From positions 1-64,000 of the forward strand of contig CAIUWR010000065.1 in the NCBI GenBank assembly GCA_903902915.1: DNA of 64,000 bases. The letters run 5' to 3'. How positions within the stretch are numbered: position 1 is the first letter of the stretch; each line of letters opens with the position of its first letter. The notes beneath the pieces were generated by a model. The model saw only the letters and a program-made list of their open reading frames with translations, was not told the origin of the DNA and ran no database searches. Below, piece by piece: positions 17,055 through 24,857 of the stretch. The stretch is from an uncultured Hyphomicrobiales bacterium. Lineage in GTDB: Bacteria > Pseudomonadota > Alphaproteobacteria > Rhizobiales > Beijerinckiaceae. A program made the translations under genes and the position numbers.

Positions 17055-17261
17055 ATGCAACGCATATCCACACCCTGCGTCAGCTTCTGCTGGATCGACC
17101 CGGACCATGGCCTGTGCGAAGGCTGCGGGCGCACGGGCGACGAGGTCGCCAACTGGGGCTTCATCACCGAAGACCAGCGCCTCGCCATCATGGCGGAGCT
17201 GAAGCAGCGGCTGGCGGGCGCGCTGGCGGCCAAGGCGCAGGCCGCGAGCGCCGCTCAATAG
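17055..17261 (+). CDS. DUF1289 small cysteine protein
   Basis: A 68-residue protein with four cysteines in PCVSFCWIDPDHGLCEGCGRT (C-x3-C and C-x2-C), followed by EVANWGFITEDQRLAIMAEL. This is the DUF1289 signature, often annotated as a predicted Fe-S or metal protein; activity unknown. It begins 14 bp after cobS, so it is probably read from the same transcript. Its last 7 bp overlap the convergent dusA stop. Confidence 0.9.
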   Translation: MQRISTPCVSFCWIDPDHGLCEGCGRTGDEVANWGFITEDQRLAIMAELKQRLAGALAAKAQAASAAQ

Positions 17262-18292
17262 GCGGCGGCGACCTCGGCGGGACGCACCAGCCGCACGGCG
17301 TCGCGCAGCACCTCGATCCCCGCCCCCCGCTTGACGCCCTCGGTGGAGAGATGGCGGCGCCAGCCGCGCGCGCCGGGCATGCCGCCGAACAGGCCCAGCA
17401 TGTGGCGGGTCATGTCGGCGAGACGCACGCCCTCCGCCAGCCGCGCCTCCACATAGGGCAGATAGGCCTCGACCAGCTCGAAGGTGGAGGCCAGAGGCGC
17501 GGGCTCGCCGAACAGCTCGGGGTCCACCCGCAACAGAAGATCGGTGTCGTGATAGGCCGCGCGGCCCACCATCACCCCATCGAGATGGTCCAGCTGCTCG
17601 CGCGCCGCCTCGATGGTGGCGATTCCGCCGTTGATGGCGATGGGAATCTGCGGGAAGGCGCGGCGCAGCTCGTGGACCAGCGGATAATCGAGGGGCGGCA
17701 CGTCGCGGTTCTCTTTCGGCGAGAGGCCCTTGAGCCAGGCCTTGCGCGCATGGACGATCAAGGCGTCGCCGCCCGCGTCGATGACGCTCTGCGCCATGGT
17801 CCACAGCGCCTCGCGCGGATCCTGATCATCGACGCCGATGCGGCATTTCACCGTCACCGGTACGCTGACGACCGCCTTCATGGCCGCGACCCCCTCGCCC
17901 ACCAACTTGGGCTCGCGCATCAGACAGGCCCCGAAGGCGCCGTTCTGCACCCGGTCGGACGGGCAGCCGCAGTTGAGATTGACCTCGTCATAGCCAAGAT
18001 CAGCGCAGATCTTTGCAGCTTCCGCCAGCTTTGCGGGCTCGGACCCGCCCAGCTGCACCGCGACCGGATGTTCGCCCGCGTCAAAACCCAGCAGCCGCGC
18101 GCGGTCGCCGAAGATGACGGCGCCGGTGGTCACCATCTCCGTATAAAGCCGCGCCCGCCGCGTCATGAGGCGGTGCATGGACCGACAATGGGTATCGGTC
18201 CAGTCCATCATGGGGGCGACGGAGAATTTCCAATGGTCTTGCAAGGGTCTGGAGCTCCGGACGGTGGGGGCTGCGGCGGCGTTGCAGTCCAT
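17255..18292 (-). CDS. dusA: tRNA-dihydrouridine(20/20a) synthase DusA
   Basis: A 345-residue flavoenzyme that reduces uridine in the tRNA D-loop. Seen: FSVAPMMDWTDTHCR at the N-terminus, VQLGGSEP, NLNCGCPSDRVQNGAFGACLM with the catalytic Cys, TVKCRIGVDD, HARKAWLKGLSPKENRDVPPL, and the FMN-binding INGGI and GVMVGRAAY. The KGLSPKENR segment is characteristic of the DusA subfamily. Convergent with the DUF1289 gene, overlapping by 7 bp. Confidence 0.96.
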   Translation of the reverse strand: MDCNAAAAPTVRSSRPLQDHWKFSVAPMMDWTDTHCRSMHRLMTRRARLYTEMVTTGAVIFGDRARLLGFDAGEHPVAVQLGGSEPAKLAEAAKICADLGYDEVNLNCGCPSDRVQNGAFGACLMREPKLVGEGVAAMKAVVSVPVTVKCRIGVDDQDPREALWTMAQSVIDAGGDALIVHARKAWLKGLSPKENRDVPPLDYPLVHELRRAFPQIPIAINGGIATIEAAREQLDHLDGVMVGRAAYHDTDLLLRVDPELFGEPAPLASTFELVEAYLPYVEARLAEGVRLADMTRHMLGLFGGMPGARGWRRHLSTEGVKRGAGIEVLRDAVRLVRPAEVAAAY

Positions 18293-18512
18293 GCGCGGTT
18301 TTTACAGCTAGTCGAGGCGCAAGGGAAATGTGGCCGACTGGGCGCCGCTTCGACGTCGGCAAGGAGTAGGGGTCTTGTCGGCGATCCGCTCACATATGAC
18401 GCCATGATCAAGTCCTGAATCCACTTGATGTGCTTGATCGCGCAACGCCCGCCCCGAATTTGACGCAGCGCGTCGCCGCCCCTCATATCATGGCAAAGCC
18501 CTCGGAGCCTCC
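18293..18512. other. Intergenic region between divergent dusA and DUF4188 genes
   Basis: 220 bases without a gene. ATCAAG (about 18404) and two CTTGAT copies (about 18424 and 18434) form possible inverted repeats, but no known operator is matched. Presumably contains promoters for both flanking genes. Confidence 0.4.
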
Positions 18513-19004
18513 ATGACCAAAATCATCCCCCAACGCATGACTGCGGAAGCCGATGGCGGTTTCGTCGTGTTTCTCATTGGCATGCGCGTCAACAAATGGT
18601 GGAAGATCTGGAAGTGGCTGCCTTTGGCGCGGGCCATGCCGCGCATGCTCGTCGAATTGTCGAAACAACCGGAACTGGGCCTGCTCCATGCGCGGCCCCT
18701 GTTCGGCTTTCCCAATGTCATGATGATCCAATATTGGCGCAGCTTCGAGGCGCTGGAGGCCTATGCGAAGGCGGGCGACAAGGCCCATCTGCCGGCCTGG
18801 CGGGCCTTCAACAAAAACGTCGGCTCCAACGGGGACGTGGGCATCTGGCACGAGACCTATGTGATCGCGCCCGGCCAGTATGAGACCATCTATAGCAACA
18901 TGCCTCCGTGGGGCCTGGGCGCCGCCGCGACCCTGCGCGAGGCGAAGGGACATCGCGTATCGGCCGCCCGGCGATTGCAGCCAGAGGACCGCGACAAGGC
19001 GTGA
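18513..19004 (+). CDS. DUF4188 (monooxygenase-like) family protein
   Basis: A 163-residue protein with FVVFLIGMRVNKWWKIWKW near the N-terminus, then MPRMLVELSKQPELGLLHAR, MIQYWRSFEALEAYAK and WHETYVIAPGQYETIYSNMPPWGLG. This set matches the DUF4188 family, which has a dimeric ferredoxin-like (ABM-type) fold related to phenylacetaldoxime dehydratase and small haem monooxygenases; reaction unknown. Starts after GGAGCCTCC. The next gene lies 109 bp downstream behind its own FNR box. Confidence 0.85.
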   Translation: MTKIIPQRMTAEADGGFVVFLIGMRVNKWWKIWKWLPLARAMPRMLVELSKQPELGLLHARPLFGFPNVMMIQYWRSFEALEAYAKAGDKAHLPAWRAFNKNVGSNGDVGIWHETYVIAPGQYETIYSNMPPWGLGAAATLREAKGHRVSAARRLQPEDRDKA

Positions 19005-19040
19005 ACCGCAACGCCCAAGTATCTGAAAAATAACAATTAT

Positions 19041-19054
19041 TTGATATGCATCAA
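19041..19054 (+). promoter_or_regulatory. FNR/FixK-type binding site
   Basis: TTGATATGCATCAA is a perfect match to the anaerobox consensus TTGAT-N4-ATCAA recognised by FNR, FnrN and FixK. Its centre is 66 bp upstream of the ATG at 19114. With the usual activator spacing of -41.5, transcription would start near 19089, and a -10-like CATAAG lies at 19077-19082, as expected. This predicts activation under low oxygen. Confidence 0.85.
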
Positions 19055-19084
19055 AGACCGCGACGCATGGTGGCGCCATAAGGG

Positions 19085-19105
19085 CTCCGGACTACCATCC
19101 GGAGG
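19085..19105 (+). promoter_or_regulatory. Hairpin that includes the Shine-Dalgarno of the next gene
   Basis: CTCCGG (19085-19090) pairs with CCGGAG (19099-19104) around an 8-nt loop. The right arm supplies most of the GGAGG ribosome binding site (19101-19105) for the ATG at 19114. The hairpin may limit translation, or may simply be a chance structure at the 5' end of the predicted transcript. Confidence 0.4.
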
Positions 19106-19113
19106 TTTTAGCC

Positions 19114-19317
19114 ATGAAAAATCTTCTCAAAACATCGCTCGCCTTCGTAGCGGGCGCGCTCGTGACCGTCGCCGCCATGCAGCTTGCGCCGAGCCCCGCC
19201 ATCTCGCAGGGCGCAGGCATCGCGCCGGTGCCCCCGCAATGCACCGGCTCCCGCATGCAGGTTCCCACAGGGCGCGGCCTTGAGTGGAAACAGCTTGTGG
19301 TCTGCCCGCAAGACTGA
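19114..19317 (+). CDS. Small exported or membrane-anchored protein, unknown function
   Basis: A 67-residue protein with an N-terminal signal or anchor (NLLKTSLAFVAGALVTVAAMQLA) and a short periplasmic part ending in two Cys-containing segments (PPQCTG, VVCPQD) that could form a disulfide. GGAGG lies 8 bases before the start. It is the first gene after the FNR box and is followed by two more small genes and a c-type haem protein. No family recognised. Confidence 0.7.
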   Translation: MKNLLKTSLAFVAGALVTVAAMQLAPSPAISQGAGIAPVPPQCTGSRMQVPTGRGLEWKQLVVCPQD

Positions 19318-19382
19318 TCCGGAGTCGAGCGCCGTTCGGCGGTGGGGACGCCGCCGGACGGCTTCGCCATGAAAGCAAACCC

Positions 19383-19625
19383 ATGAACGCTTTGAACGCC
19401 GAAAGGCCGGAACAGGCGCCTGAGCCTGCCGATGCGACGCCGCCTTGTCTCGAATTTCTGGCGGAACAGATCTGGAGCCTGCGCGAACTCGTCGATGGAC
19501 TGCGCCAGCGCGCCGACACGACGGATTATCGCATCGCTGTGGAGGAACTTCGCTTCGCCAGCGACGCTATCGAACGCGCCTATGAAGATCTGCAGTGTTT
19601 CGTGGCGCATTCGCAAGAGGGCTGA
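19383..19625 (+). CDS. Hypothetical 80-residue protein
   Basis: An acidic helical protein from ATG 19383 (MNALNAERPEQ) with a Pro/Glu-rich start and a C-terminal helix pair (LAEQIWSLRELVDGLRQR; IAVEELRFASDAIERAYEDL). No membrane segment or signal is seen. The track's start at 19284 overlaps the preceding gene and is unlikely. No strong ribosome binding site is visible, which lowers confidence. It is flanked by co-directional genes and probably belongs to the FNR-box operon. Confidence 0.55.
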   Translation: MNALNAERPEQAPEPADATPPCLEFLAEQIWSLRELVDGLRQRADTTDYRIAVEELRFASDAIERAYEDLQCFVAHSQEG

Positions 19626-19648
19626 GGCCGACACGGACAGGAAACGGC

Positions 19649-20119
19649 ATGCGACGAGTCTTGTGCGTTCTATCGCTCGCCGCATGGCTGGCGGTCCCGG
19701 CCCGCGCCGAGGAGCCGCCCTTCGCCCAGCGTTCCGAGACGCAGCCGCCACCGGTCGGCGCGCTGAGCGACATGATGATCTCGATCCTGCATCGCCACGC
19801 CATTTTATGGATGGCGGGCGCCAGCAACAATTGGCCGCTGGCCGACTACGAAGCGCGGCAACTGAAAGCGCGTTTCGCCGAAGCCGCGCAAGCCTATCGC
19901 AACATTCCCGTCGAGACGATCACCGCCGCCACAAAGGCGCTCGACAACGTCAGCGCCGCAATAGAGCAAAAAAACAAACCGCAGTTCGCGCTTCGCTTTC
20001 TTGCGTTGACGAGCGCTTGCAACGCCTGCCACGCTTCTGCTGGCGTCGGTTTCGTCGTCATTGAAACGCCGCGCACAAGCCCTTTCACCAATCAATCTTT
20101 TGCGCCTGCAACCAAATAG
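19649..20119 (+). CDS. Small periplasmic c-type haem protein (CNACH)
   Basis: A 156-residue protein with a signal peptide (LCVLSLAAWLAVPARAEE), then a helical region containing SILHRHAILWMAGASNNWPLADYEA, and one haem c attachment motif CNACH near residue 130, followed by FVVIETPRTSPFTNQSF. This matches a family of small periplasmic cytochrome-like proteins with a PF-NQ-F tail whose role is not settled. Conserved His residues before the motif may provide the second haem ligand. The start at 19649 has AGGAAAC upstream. Association with an FNR box suggests microoxic or anaerobic respiration; inferred. Confidence 0.8.
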   Translation: MRRVLCVLSLAAWLAVPARAEEPPFAQRSETQPPPVGALSDMMISILHRHAILWMAGASNNWPLADYEARQLKARFAEAAQAYRNIPVETITAATKALDNVSAAIEQKNKPQFALRFLALTSACNACHASAGVGFVVIETPRTSPFTNQSFAPATK

Positions 20120-20202
20120 TCGGATCACGACTTTGATCCAGCGCAAGGCGGCGCCGCCCTGTAGCTTCAATGTTGACGCGCAGTCTGAAAAGGATCGGTG
20201 AC

Positions 20203-21030
20203 ATGGCCATCAAGGATATTTTGCTTCACATTGACACCTCCGACCGCGGCGCCAGCGTGAGCGATTTCGCAGTGTCGCTCGCCACCGAAATGGGCGCCCA
20301 TCTGACGGCTGCAGGCGTGGTGCTGGAGATTGTGCCGCCCGCCTCCTTCATGGGCGAATATCCCTACGACATCATGGCCGACGCCATCGAACAGGCGCGG
20401 CAGGCCGCAGAACAAAGCTACCGACGCATAGGCTCGTCCGCGCCAGCCCCGGTGCAGACGGAGCTGGTGATCATTCAGGCCATCGCCGGTCAGGCGCGCG
20501 AGGATTTCGGTCGGCTGGCGCGCCATTTCGATCTCGCCGTGGTCGGACAAGGCGGGGACGAATCGGGCGGCGACGATGAATTGATGGCCGAGGGCGCGCT
20601 TTTCGGGTCCGGACGCCCCGTGTTCGTCGTGCCCAACATCCACAAAGGTCCAGCGAAACTGGGCAAGGCCATGGTGTGCTGGGATGGCGGCCTGCCTTCC
20701 GCAAGAGCCGTGGCCGGTTCCATCGACATTCTCAAACGCGCGGGAAAGGTCGAGGTGGTGAGCATCGCCGGACGCAACCTGCCAAACGAGGAGTTGCCCG
20801 GCTTCAACATCACCCGCCATCTCACGCGCCACGGCATTTCTGCGACGCTGAAGAAACTCCCCGCAGCGCAGGATGTGGGCTCCACCCTGCTGTCCTACGC
20901 CGCCGACAGCGGCGCGGATTTTATGGTGATGGGCGCCTATGGCCATTCGCGCCTGCGCGAATTCGTGCTCGGCGGCACCACGCGCACCATTCTGAATTCG
21001 ATGACGATCCCGGCCCTTATGGCGCACTGA
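20203..21030 (+). CDS. Universal stress protein (UspA family), tandem-domain
   Basis: A 275-residue protein, about twice the length of a single UspA domain. The N-terminal half (MAIKDILLHIDTSDRG) is degenerate. The C-terminal half has the ATP-loop signature GAYGHSRLREFVLGGTTRTIL. Universal stress proteins bind ATP or oligomerise and aid survival under stress; several are under FNR/FixK control in alphaproteobacteria. The start at 20203 is preferred because AAGGA precedes it. It lies 83 bp after the haem protein and is probably part of, or next to, the FNR-box operon. Confidence 0.9.
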   Translation: MAIKDILLHIDTSDRGASVSDFAVSLATEMGAHLTAAGVVLEIVPPASFMGEYPYDIMADAIEQARQAAEQSYRRIGSSAPAPVQTELVIIQAIAGQAREDFGRLARHFDLAVVGQGGDESGGDDELMAEGALFGSGRPVFVVPNIHKGPAKLGKAMVCWDGGLPSARAVAGSIDILKRAGKVEVVSIAGRNLPNEELPGFNITRHLTRHGISATLKKLPAAQDVGSTLLSYAADSGADFMVMGAYGHSRLREFVLGGTTRTILNSMTIPALMAH

Positions 21031-21040
21031 GCCCAAGATT

Positions 21041-21065
21041 TCTCCCGGACGCGGTGTCCGGGAGA
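21041..21065 (+). terminator. Perfect stem-loop after the universal stress protein gene
   Basis: TCTCCCGGAC (21041-21050) pairs with GTCCGGGAGA (21056-21065) around a 5-nt loop, ten uninterrupted pairs, 10 bases after the stop. No T-run follows, so it may be a weak terminator or an mRNA 3'-end stabiliser. Confidence 0.5.
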
Positions 21066-21194
21066 TGCTGCGTGGCGACGGGAATTTGACCAGCCAGCCG
21101 GTTCCTTCGCCTATGGTCTAAGGACGTAGGCTTTGTAGAAAGCTTGTTTTTCCTGCAAGGACGCTTAGCTTCGCGGTGACGGAGAAGCGGCCTG

Positions 21195-21968
21195 ATGGCG
21201 GGGACAATAAGCGTGGCGGAGGACTTTATCCTCGAAACGAAAGAACTCTCGAAGGATTTCGCGGGCTTTACTGCCGTGCGGGATGTGAACTTGCGCGTGC
21301 GCCGGGGCTCCATCCACGCGCTCATCGGGCCGAATGGTGCGGGCAAGACGACCTGCTTCAATCTGCTCACCAAGTTCCTGCAACCGACCCGCGGCTCCAT
21401 CGTCTATAACGGCCGCGACATCACAGCCACCGCCCCGGCGGATGTCGCGCGGCTGGGGCTGGTGCGCTCGTTCCAGATTTCGGCGGTGTTTCCCCATCTC
21501 ACCGGCATCGAGAATGTGCGCGTGGCCTTGCAGCGCAAGCGCGGCGACAATTTCGATTTCTGGCGCTCCAAGCGCGTGCTCGATGCGCTCAACGACCGCG
21601 CCATGGCGCTGCTCGAGGACGTGGACCTGACGAAATTCGCCGATATCGCGGCGGTTGAAATGCCCTATGGGCGCAAGCGCGCGCTGGAAATCGCCACCAC
21701 GCTCGCCCTCGATCCCGAGATGATGCTGCTCGACGAGCCCATGGCGGGCATGGGCCACGAGGATATCGAAAAAGTCGTGGACCTGATCCGCCGCGTGTCG
21801 GTCAACCGCACGGTGCTGATGGTCGAGCATAATCTGAATGTGGTCGCCAATCTGTCGGACACGATCACGGTGCTGACGCGCGGCCACATTCTGGCGGAAG
21901 GCGATTACTCGACTGTCTCGGCCAATAAAGAGGTTCAGCAAGCCTATCTGGGGGCTGGCCATGGATGA
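21195..21968 (+). CDS. livG: Branched-chain amino acid-type ABC transporter ATPase (LivG)
   Basis: A 257-residue ATPase of the HAAT (Liv) importer class. Seen: Walker A GPNGAGKTTCFNLLTKF, the LivG-specific RSFQISAVFPHLTGIENVRVAL, signature-like MPYGRKRALEIATTLA, Walker B MMLLDEPMAGMG, and the switch His in MVEHNLNVV. The ABC signature is PYGRKR instead of the classical LSGGQ, as is usual for LivG. GGAGAAGCGG precedes the start. First gene of a five-gene cluster (ATPase, ATPase, binding protein, two permeases); it overlaps livF by 8 bp. Confidence 0.93.
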   Translation: MAGTISVAEDFILETKELSKDFAGFTAVRDVNLRVRRGSIHALIGPNGAGKTTCFNLLTKFLQPTRGSIVYNGRDITATAPADVARLGLVRSFQISAVFPHLTGIENVRVALQRKRGDNFDFWRSKRVLDALNDRAMALLEDVDLTKFADIAAVEMPYGRKRALEIATTLALDPEMMLLDEPMAGMGHEDIEKVVDLIRRVSVNRTVLMVEHNLNVVANLSDTITVLTRGHILAEGDYSTVSANKEVQQAYLGAGHG

Positions 21969-22671
21969 GGCGCGGATGCTGCTCGATGTGAAGGGCCTGC
22001 AAGCCTGGTACGGCGAAAGCCATATTCTGCATGGCGTCGATTTCGACGTGTGCGAGGGCGAGGTCGTGACCCTGCTCGGCCGCAACGGCGCGGGCAAGAC
22101 CACCACGCTGAAATCCATCATGGGGATGATCGGCAAGCGCACCGGCTCGGTGGTCTTTGATGGCCATCAGACCATCGGCCTCACCTCGGACCGTATCGCG
22201 CATCTGGGCCTCGCTATCTGTCCGGAGGAGCGAGGCATCTTCTCGAGCCTCAACGTGCTGGAAAATCTGATGCTGCCGCCGCAGGTCAGGCCGGGCGGGC
22301 TGCCGGTGGAGCAGATCTTCGACCTGTTCCCAAATCTGAAAGAGCGCATCAATAGCCAAGGCACGAAGCTTTCGGGCGGCGAACAGCAGATGCTGGCCAT
22401 CGGGCGCATTTTGCGCACCGGCGCGCGCCTGCTCATGCTGGACGAGCCGACGGAGGGCCTCGCCCCGGTCATCATCCAGCAGATCGGGCGCACGATCGCG
22501 CGGCTGAAACAGCAGGGCTTCACCATTCTGCTGGTGGAGCAGAACTTCCGTTTCGCCTCCACCGTGGCGGACCGGTTCTATGTGATGGAGCATGGCCGCG
22601 TCATCGACGCTTTCGCGACGGCCGACCTAGCGGCGAATATGGACAAACTGCACGACTATCTGGGCGTTTGA
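21961..22671 (+). CDS. livF: Branched-chain amino acid-type ABC transporter ATPase (LivF)
   Basis: A 236-residue ATPase that pairs with LivG. Seen: LQAWYGESHILHGVDF, Walker A GRNGAGKTTTLKSIMGM, the LivF-type GLAICPEERGIFSSLNVLENL, signature KLSGGEQQMLAIGRIL, Walker B LLMLDEPTEGLAP, and the switch VEQNF. The start overlaps livG. Typical length. Confidence 0.95.
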   Translation: MDEARMLLDVKGLQAWYGESHILHGVDFDVCEGEVVTLLGRNGAGKTTTLKSIMGMIGKRTGSVVFDGHQTIGLTSDRIAHLGLAICPEERGIFSSLNVLENLMLPPQVRPGGLPVEQIFDLFPNLKERINSQGTKLSGGEQQMLAIGRILRTGARLLMLDEPTEGLAPVIIQQIGRTIARLKQQGFTILLVEQNFRFASTVADRFYVMEHGRVIDAFATADLAANMDKLHDYLGV

Positions 22672-22695
22672 CCCAGAAACATCAGGGAGAAAGCA

Positions 22696-23910
22696 ATGAA
22701 AACCTCGGTTTCGACTTTGGCGCTCGTCGCCGCGCTGGCCCTTCCGGGCGCAGCCTTCGCGCAGGATAAAAACGTAAAGATCGGCGTGCTCGACGACATG
22801 TCGGGCCTCTATGCGGACGTGGGCGGGCAAGGCTCGATCCTCGCCGCGCAAATGGCCATCGAGGATTCCGGCATGGCGGCGAAGGGCTGGAAGATCGACA
22901 TGATCTCCGCCGATCACCAGAACAAGCCGGACGTGGGGGTGAACATCTCGCGCCAATGGGCCGATCAGGAAAAGGTGGACGGCATCTTCGGCGTGCTGAC
23001 CTCCAGCGTGGCGCTGGCGGTGAACGGCGTCGCCAAGGAGAAGAACGTCGTCTACATGAACTCGGGCGCCGCCACTTCCGACCTCACCAACGCCGCCTGC
23101 TCGCCCAATACGGTCCACTGGACCTATGACACCTATCTGCTCGCCAATGGCACAGGCAAGGCGGTGGTGAAGGCTGGCGGCGACTCGTGGTTCTTCCTCA
23201 CCGCCGATTACGCCTTCGGTCAGGCGCTGGAGCGCGACACGACTGCGGTCATCACCGCCAATGGCGGCAAGGTGCTGGGCTCGGTGCGCCATCCTCTGAA
23301 CAGCTCGGACTTCTCGTCCTTCCTGTTGCAGGCGCAGGCCTCCAAGGCCAAGATCATTGGTCTGGCCAATGCGGGCGGCGACACGATGAACGCCATCAAA
23401 CAGGCCTCGGAATTCGGCATCACCGGCAGCGGCCAGAAACTGGCGGCGCTTCTGCTGTTTTCCTCGGACGTGCATTCGCTGGGGCTGAAGATGACGCAGG
23501 GGTTGCAGTTCACGGAGACCTTCTACTGGGATCTGAACGACGGCACCCGCGCCTTCTCCAAGCGTTTCTCGGACCGCATGAAGAACAAGAACGAGCCGAC
23601 CATGGTGCAGGCGGGCATCTACGCCTCGATCATCCATTACCTGAAGGCGCTGGACGCCATGGGCTCCAACCCGCATGACGGCGTGAAGGTGGTGGACAAG
23701 ATGAAGTCCATGCCCACCGATGATCCGCTCTTCGGCAAGGGCGAGATCCAGCCGAACGGCCGCACGATCCATCCCGGCTATCTCTTCGAGGTGAAGAAGC
23801 CCGAAGAATCCAAATATCCCTGGGATTACTACAAGCTGATCGCCACCATTCCGGCGAACGAAGCCTTCACGCCGCTCGCCCAGAGCACCTGCCCGCTTCT
23901 GAAGAAGTAA
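22696..23910 (+). CDS. ABC transporter substrate-binding protein (Liv/HAAT type)
   Basis: A 404-residue periplasmic protein with a signal peptide ending in PGAAFAQD and a type I periplasmic binding fold (Peripla_BP_6): VKIGVLDDMSGLYADVGGQGS, SADHQNKPDVGVNISRQW, VYMNSGAATSDLTN and the FFLTADYAFG segment. AGGGAGA lies upstream of the start. Proteins of this subgroup in soil alphaproteobacteria bind amino acids, amides or aromatic acids; the ligand cannot be read here. A strong stem-loop follows the gene, consistent with raised levels of the binding protein relative to the permeases. Confidence 0.92.
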   Translation: MKTSVSTLALVAALALPGAAFAQDKNVKIGVLDDMSGLYADVGGQGSILAAQMAIEDSGMAAKGWKIDMISADHQNKPDVGVNISRQWADQEKVDGIFGVLTSSVALAVNGVAKEKNVVYMNSGAATSDLTNAACSPNTVHWTYDTYLLANGTGKAVVKAGGDSWFFLTADYAFGQALERDTTAVITANGGKVLGSVRHPLNSSDFSSFLLQAQASKAKIIGLANAGGDTMNAIKQASEFGITGSGQKLAALLLFSSDVHSLGLKMTQGLQFTETFYWDLNDGTRAFSKRFSDRMKNKNEPTMVQAGIYASIIHYLKALDAMGSNPHDGVKVVDKMKSMPTDDPLFGKGEIQPNGRTIHPGYLFEVKKPEESKYPWDYYKLIATIPANEAFTPLAQSTCPLLKK

Positions 23911-23931
23911 GGCCTGAAGCAGCAAGAACCG

Positions 23932-23955
23932 CCGCCCCCTCGCAGGAGGGGGCGG
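23932..23955 (+). promoter_or_regulatory. Strong intercistronic stem-loop between binding protein and permease
   Basis: CCGCCCCCTC (23932-23941) pairs with GAGGGGGCGG (23946-23955) around GCAG, ten uninterrupted GC-rich pairs. There is no T-run. Such stem-loops after binding-protein genes commonly protect the upstream mRNA from 3' exonucleases, giving more binding protein than permease; applying that here is inference. Confidence 0.6.
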
Positions 23956-23980
23956 ACACTCCCCCCGGGACAGCTTTCCG

Positions 23981-24856
23981 ATGTTCAACATCAGCACGCA
24001 AGCGCTTTTCGCCCAGCTTCTGGTGGGCCTGATCAACGGGTCGTTCTACGCCCTGCTGAGCCTTGGGCTCGCGGTCATTTTCGGCATGTTGAACATCATC
24101 AATTTCGCGCATGGCGCGGTCTACATGATGGGCGCCTTCTGCGCCTATTTCCTGCTGAATGTGTTTGACATCAATTACTGGGTGGCCCTGATCCTCGCGC
24201 CATTGCTGATCGGCGGTCTGGGCATGGCGTTGGAGCGCACCATGTTGCAGCGCCTCGCGGGCCTCGACCATCTCTACGGCCTGCTTTTGACCTTCGGCCT
24301 CGCGCTGATCATTCAGGGCGTCTTCCAGAACTATTTCGGCTCTTCGGGCCTGCCCTACGCCATTCCCCAGCAACTGACTGGCGGACAGAACCTCGGCTTC
24401 ATGTTCCTGCCCAACTACCGCGCCTGGGTGGTGGTGTTCTCGCTGACGGTCTGTCTCGCAACATGGTTCGCCATCGAGAAGACCAAGCTTGGCGCCTATC
24501 TGCGCGCCGCGACCGAAAATCCCGCGCTGGTGCGCGCCTTTGGCGTCAACGTGCCGCGCATGATCACCCTCACCTATGGTTTTGGCGTGGGGCTGGCGGC
24601 GCTGGCGGGCGTGCTTTCGGCGCCCATCAACCAGGTGCGCCCGCTCATGGGCGCGGATCTGATCATCGTGGTCTTCGCGGTGGTGGTGATCGGCGGCATG
24701 GGCTCGATCATGGGCTCCATCGTCACCGGCTTCGCGCTGGGGATCCTGGAGGGGCTGACCAAGTATTTCTATCCCGAGGCCTCGAATACGGTGGTTTTCG
24801 TCATCATGGCGCTCGTGCTCATGGTCAAACCCAACGGCCTGTTCGGGAGAGCATGA
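23981..24856 (+). CDS. livH: Branched-chain amino acid-type ABC transporter permease (LivH)
   Basis: A 291-residue inner-membrane permease with about eight hydrophobic helices. Seen: LLVGLINGSFYALLSLGLAVIFGMLNIINFAHG, the family's hallmark, and the cytoplasmic coupling-loop region RAATENPALVRAFGVNV, then GGMGSIMGSIVTGF. It is followed after 1 bp by livM, so the pair is translationally linked. Confidence 0.95.
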   Translation: MFNISTQALFAQLLVGLINGSFYALLSLGLAVIFGMLNIINFAHGAVYMMGAFCAYFLLNVFDINYWVALILAPLLIGGLGMALERTMLQRLAGLDHLYGLLLTFGLALIIQGVFQNYFGSSGLPYAIPQQLTGGQNLGFMFLPNYRAWVVVFSLTVCLATWFAIEKTKLGAYLRAATENPALVRAFGVNVPRMITLTYGFGVGLAALAGVLSAPINQVRPLMGADLIIVVFAVVVIGGMGSIMGSIVTGFALGILEGLTKYFYPEASNTVVFVIMALVLMVKPNGLFGRA

Positions 24857-24857
24857 G

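Noticed and set aside
18402-18440. ATCAAG/CTTGAT inverted repeats as an FNR-type site
   Set aside because: Spacing does not fit TTGAT-N4-ATCAA; probably chance.
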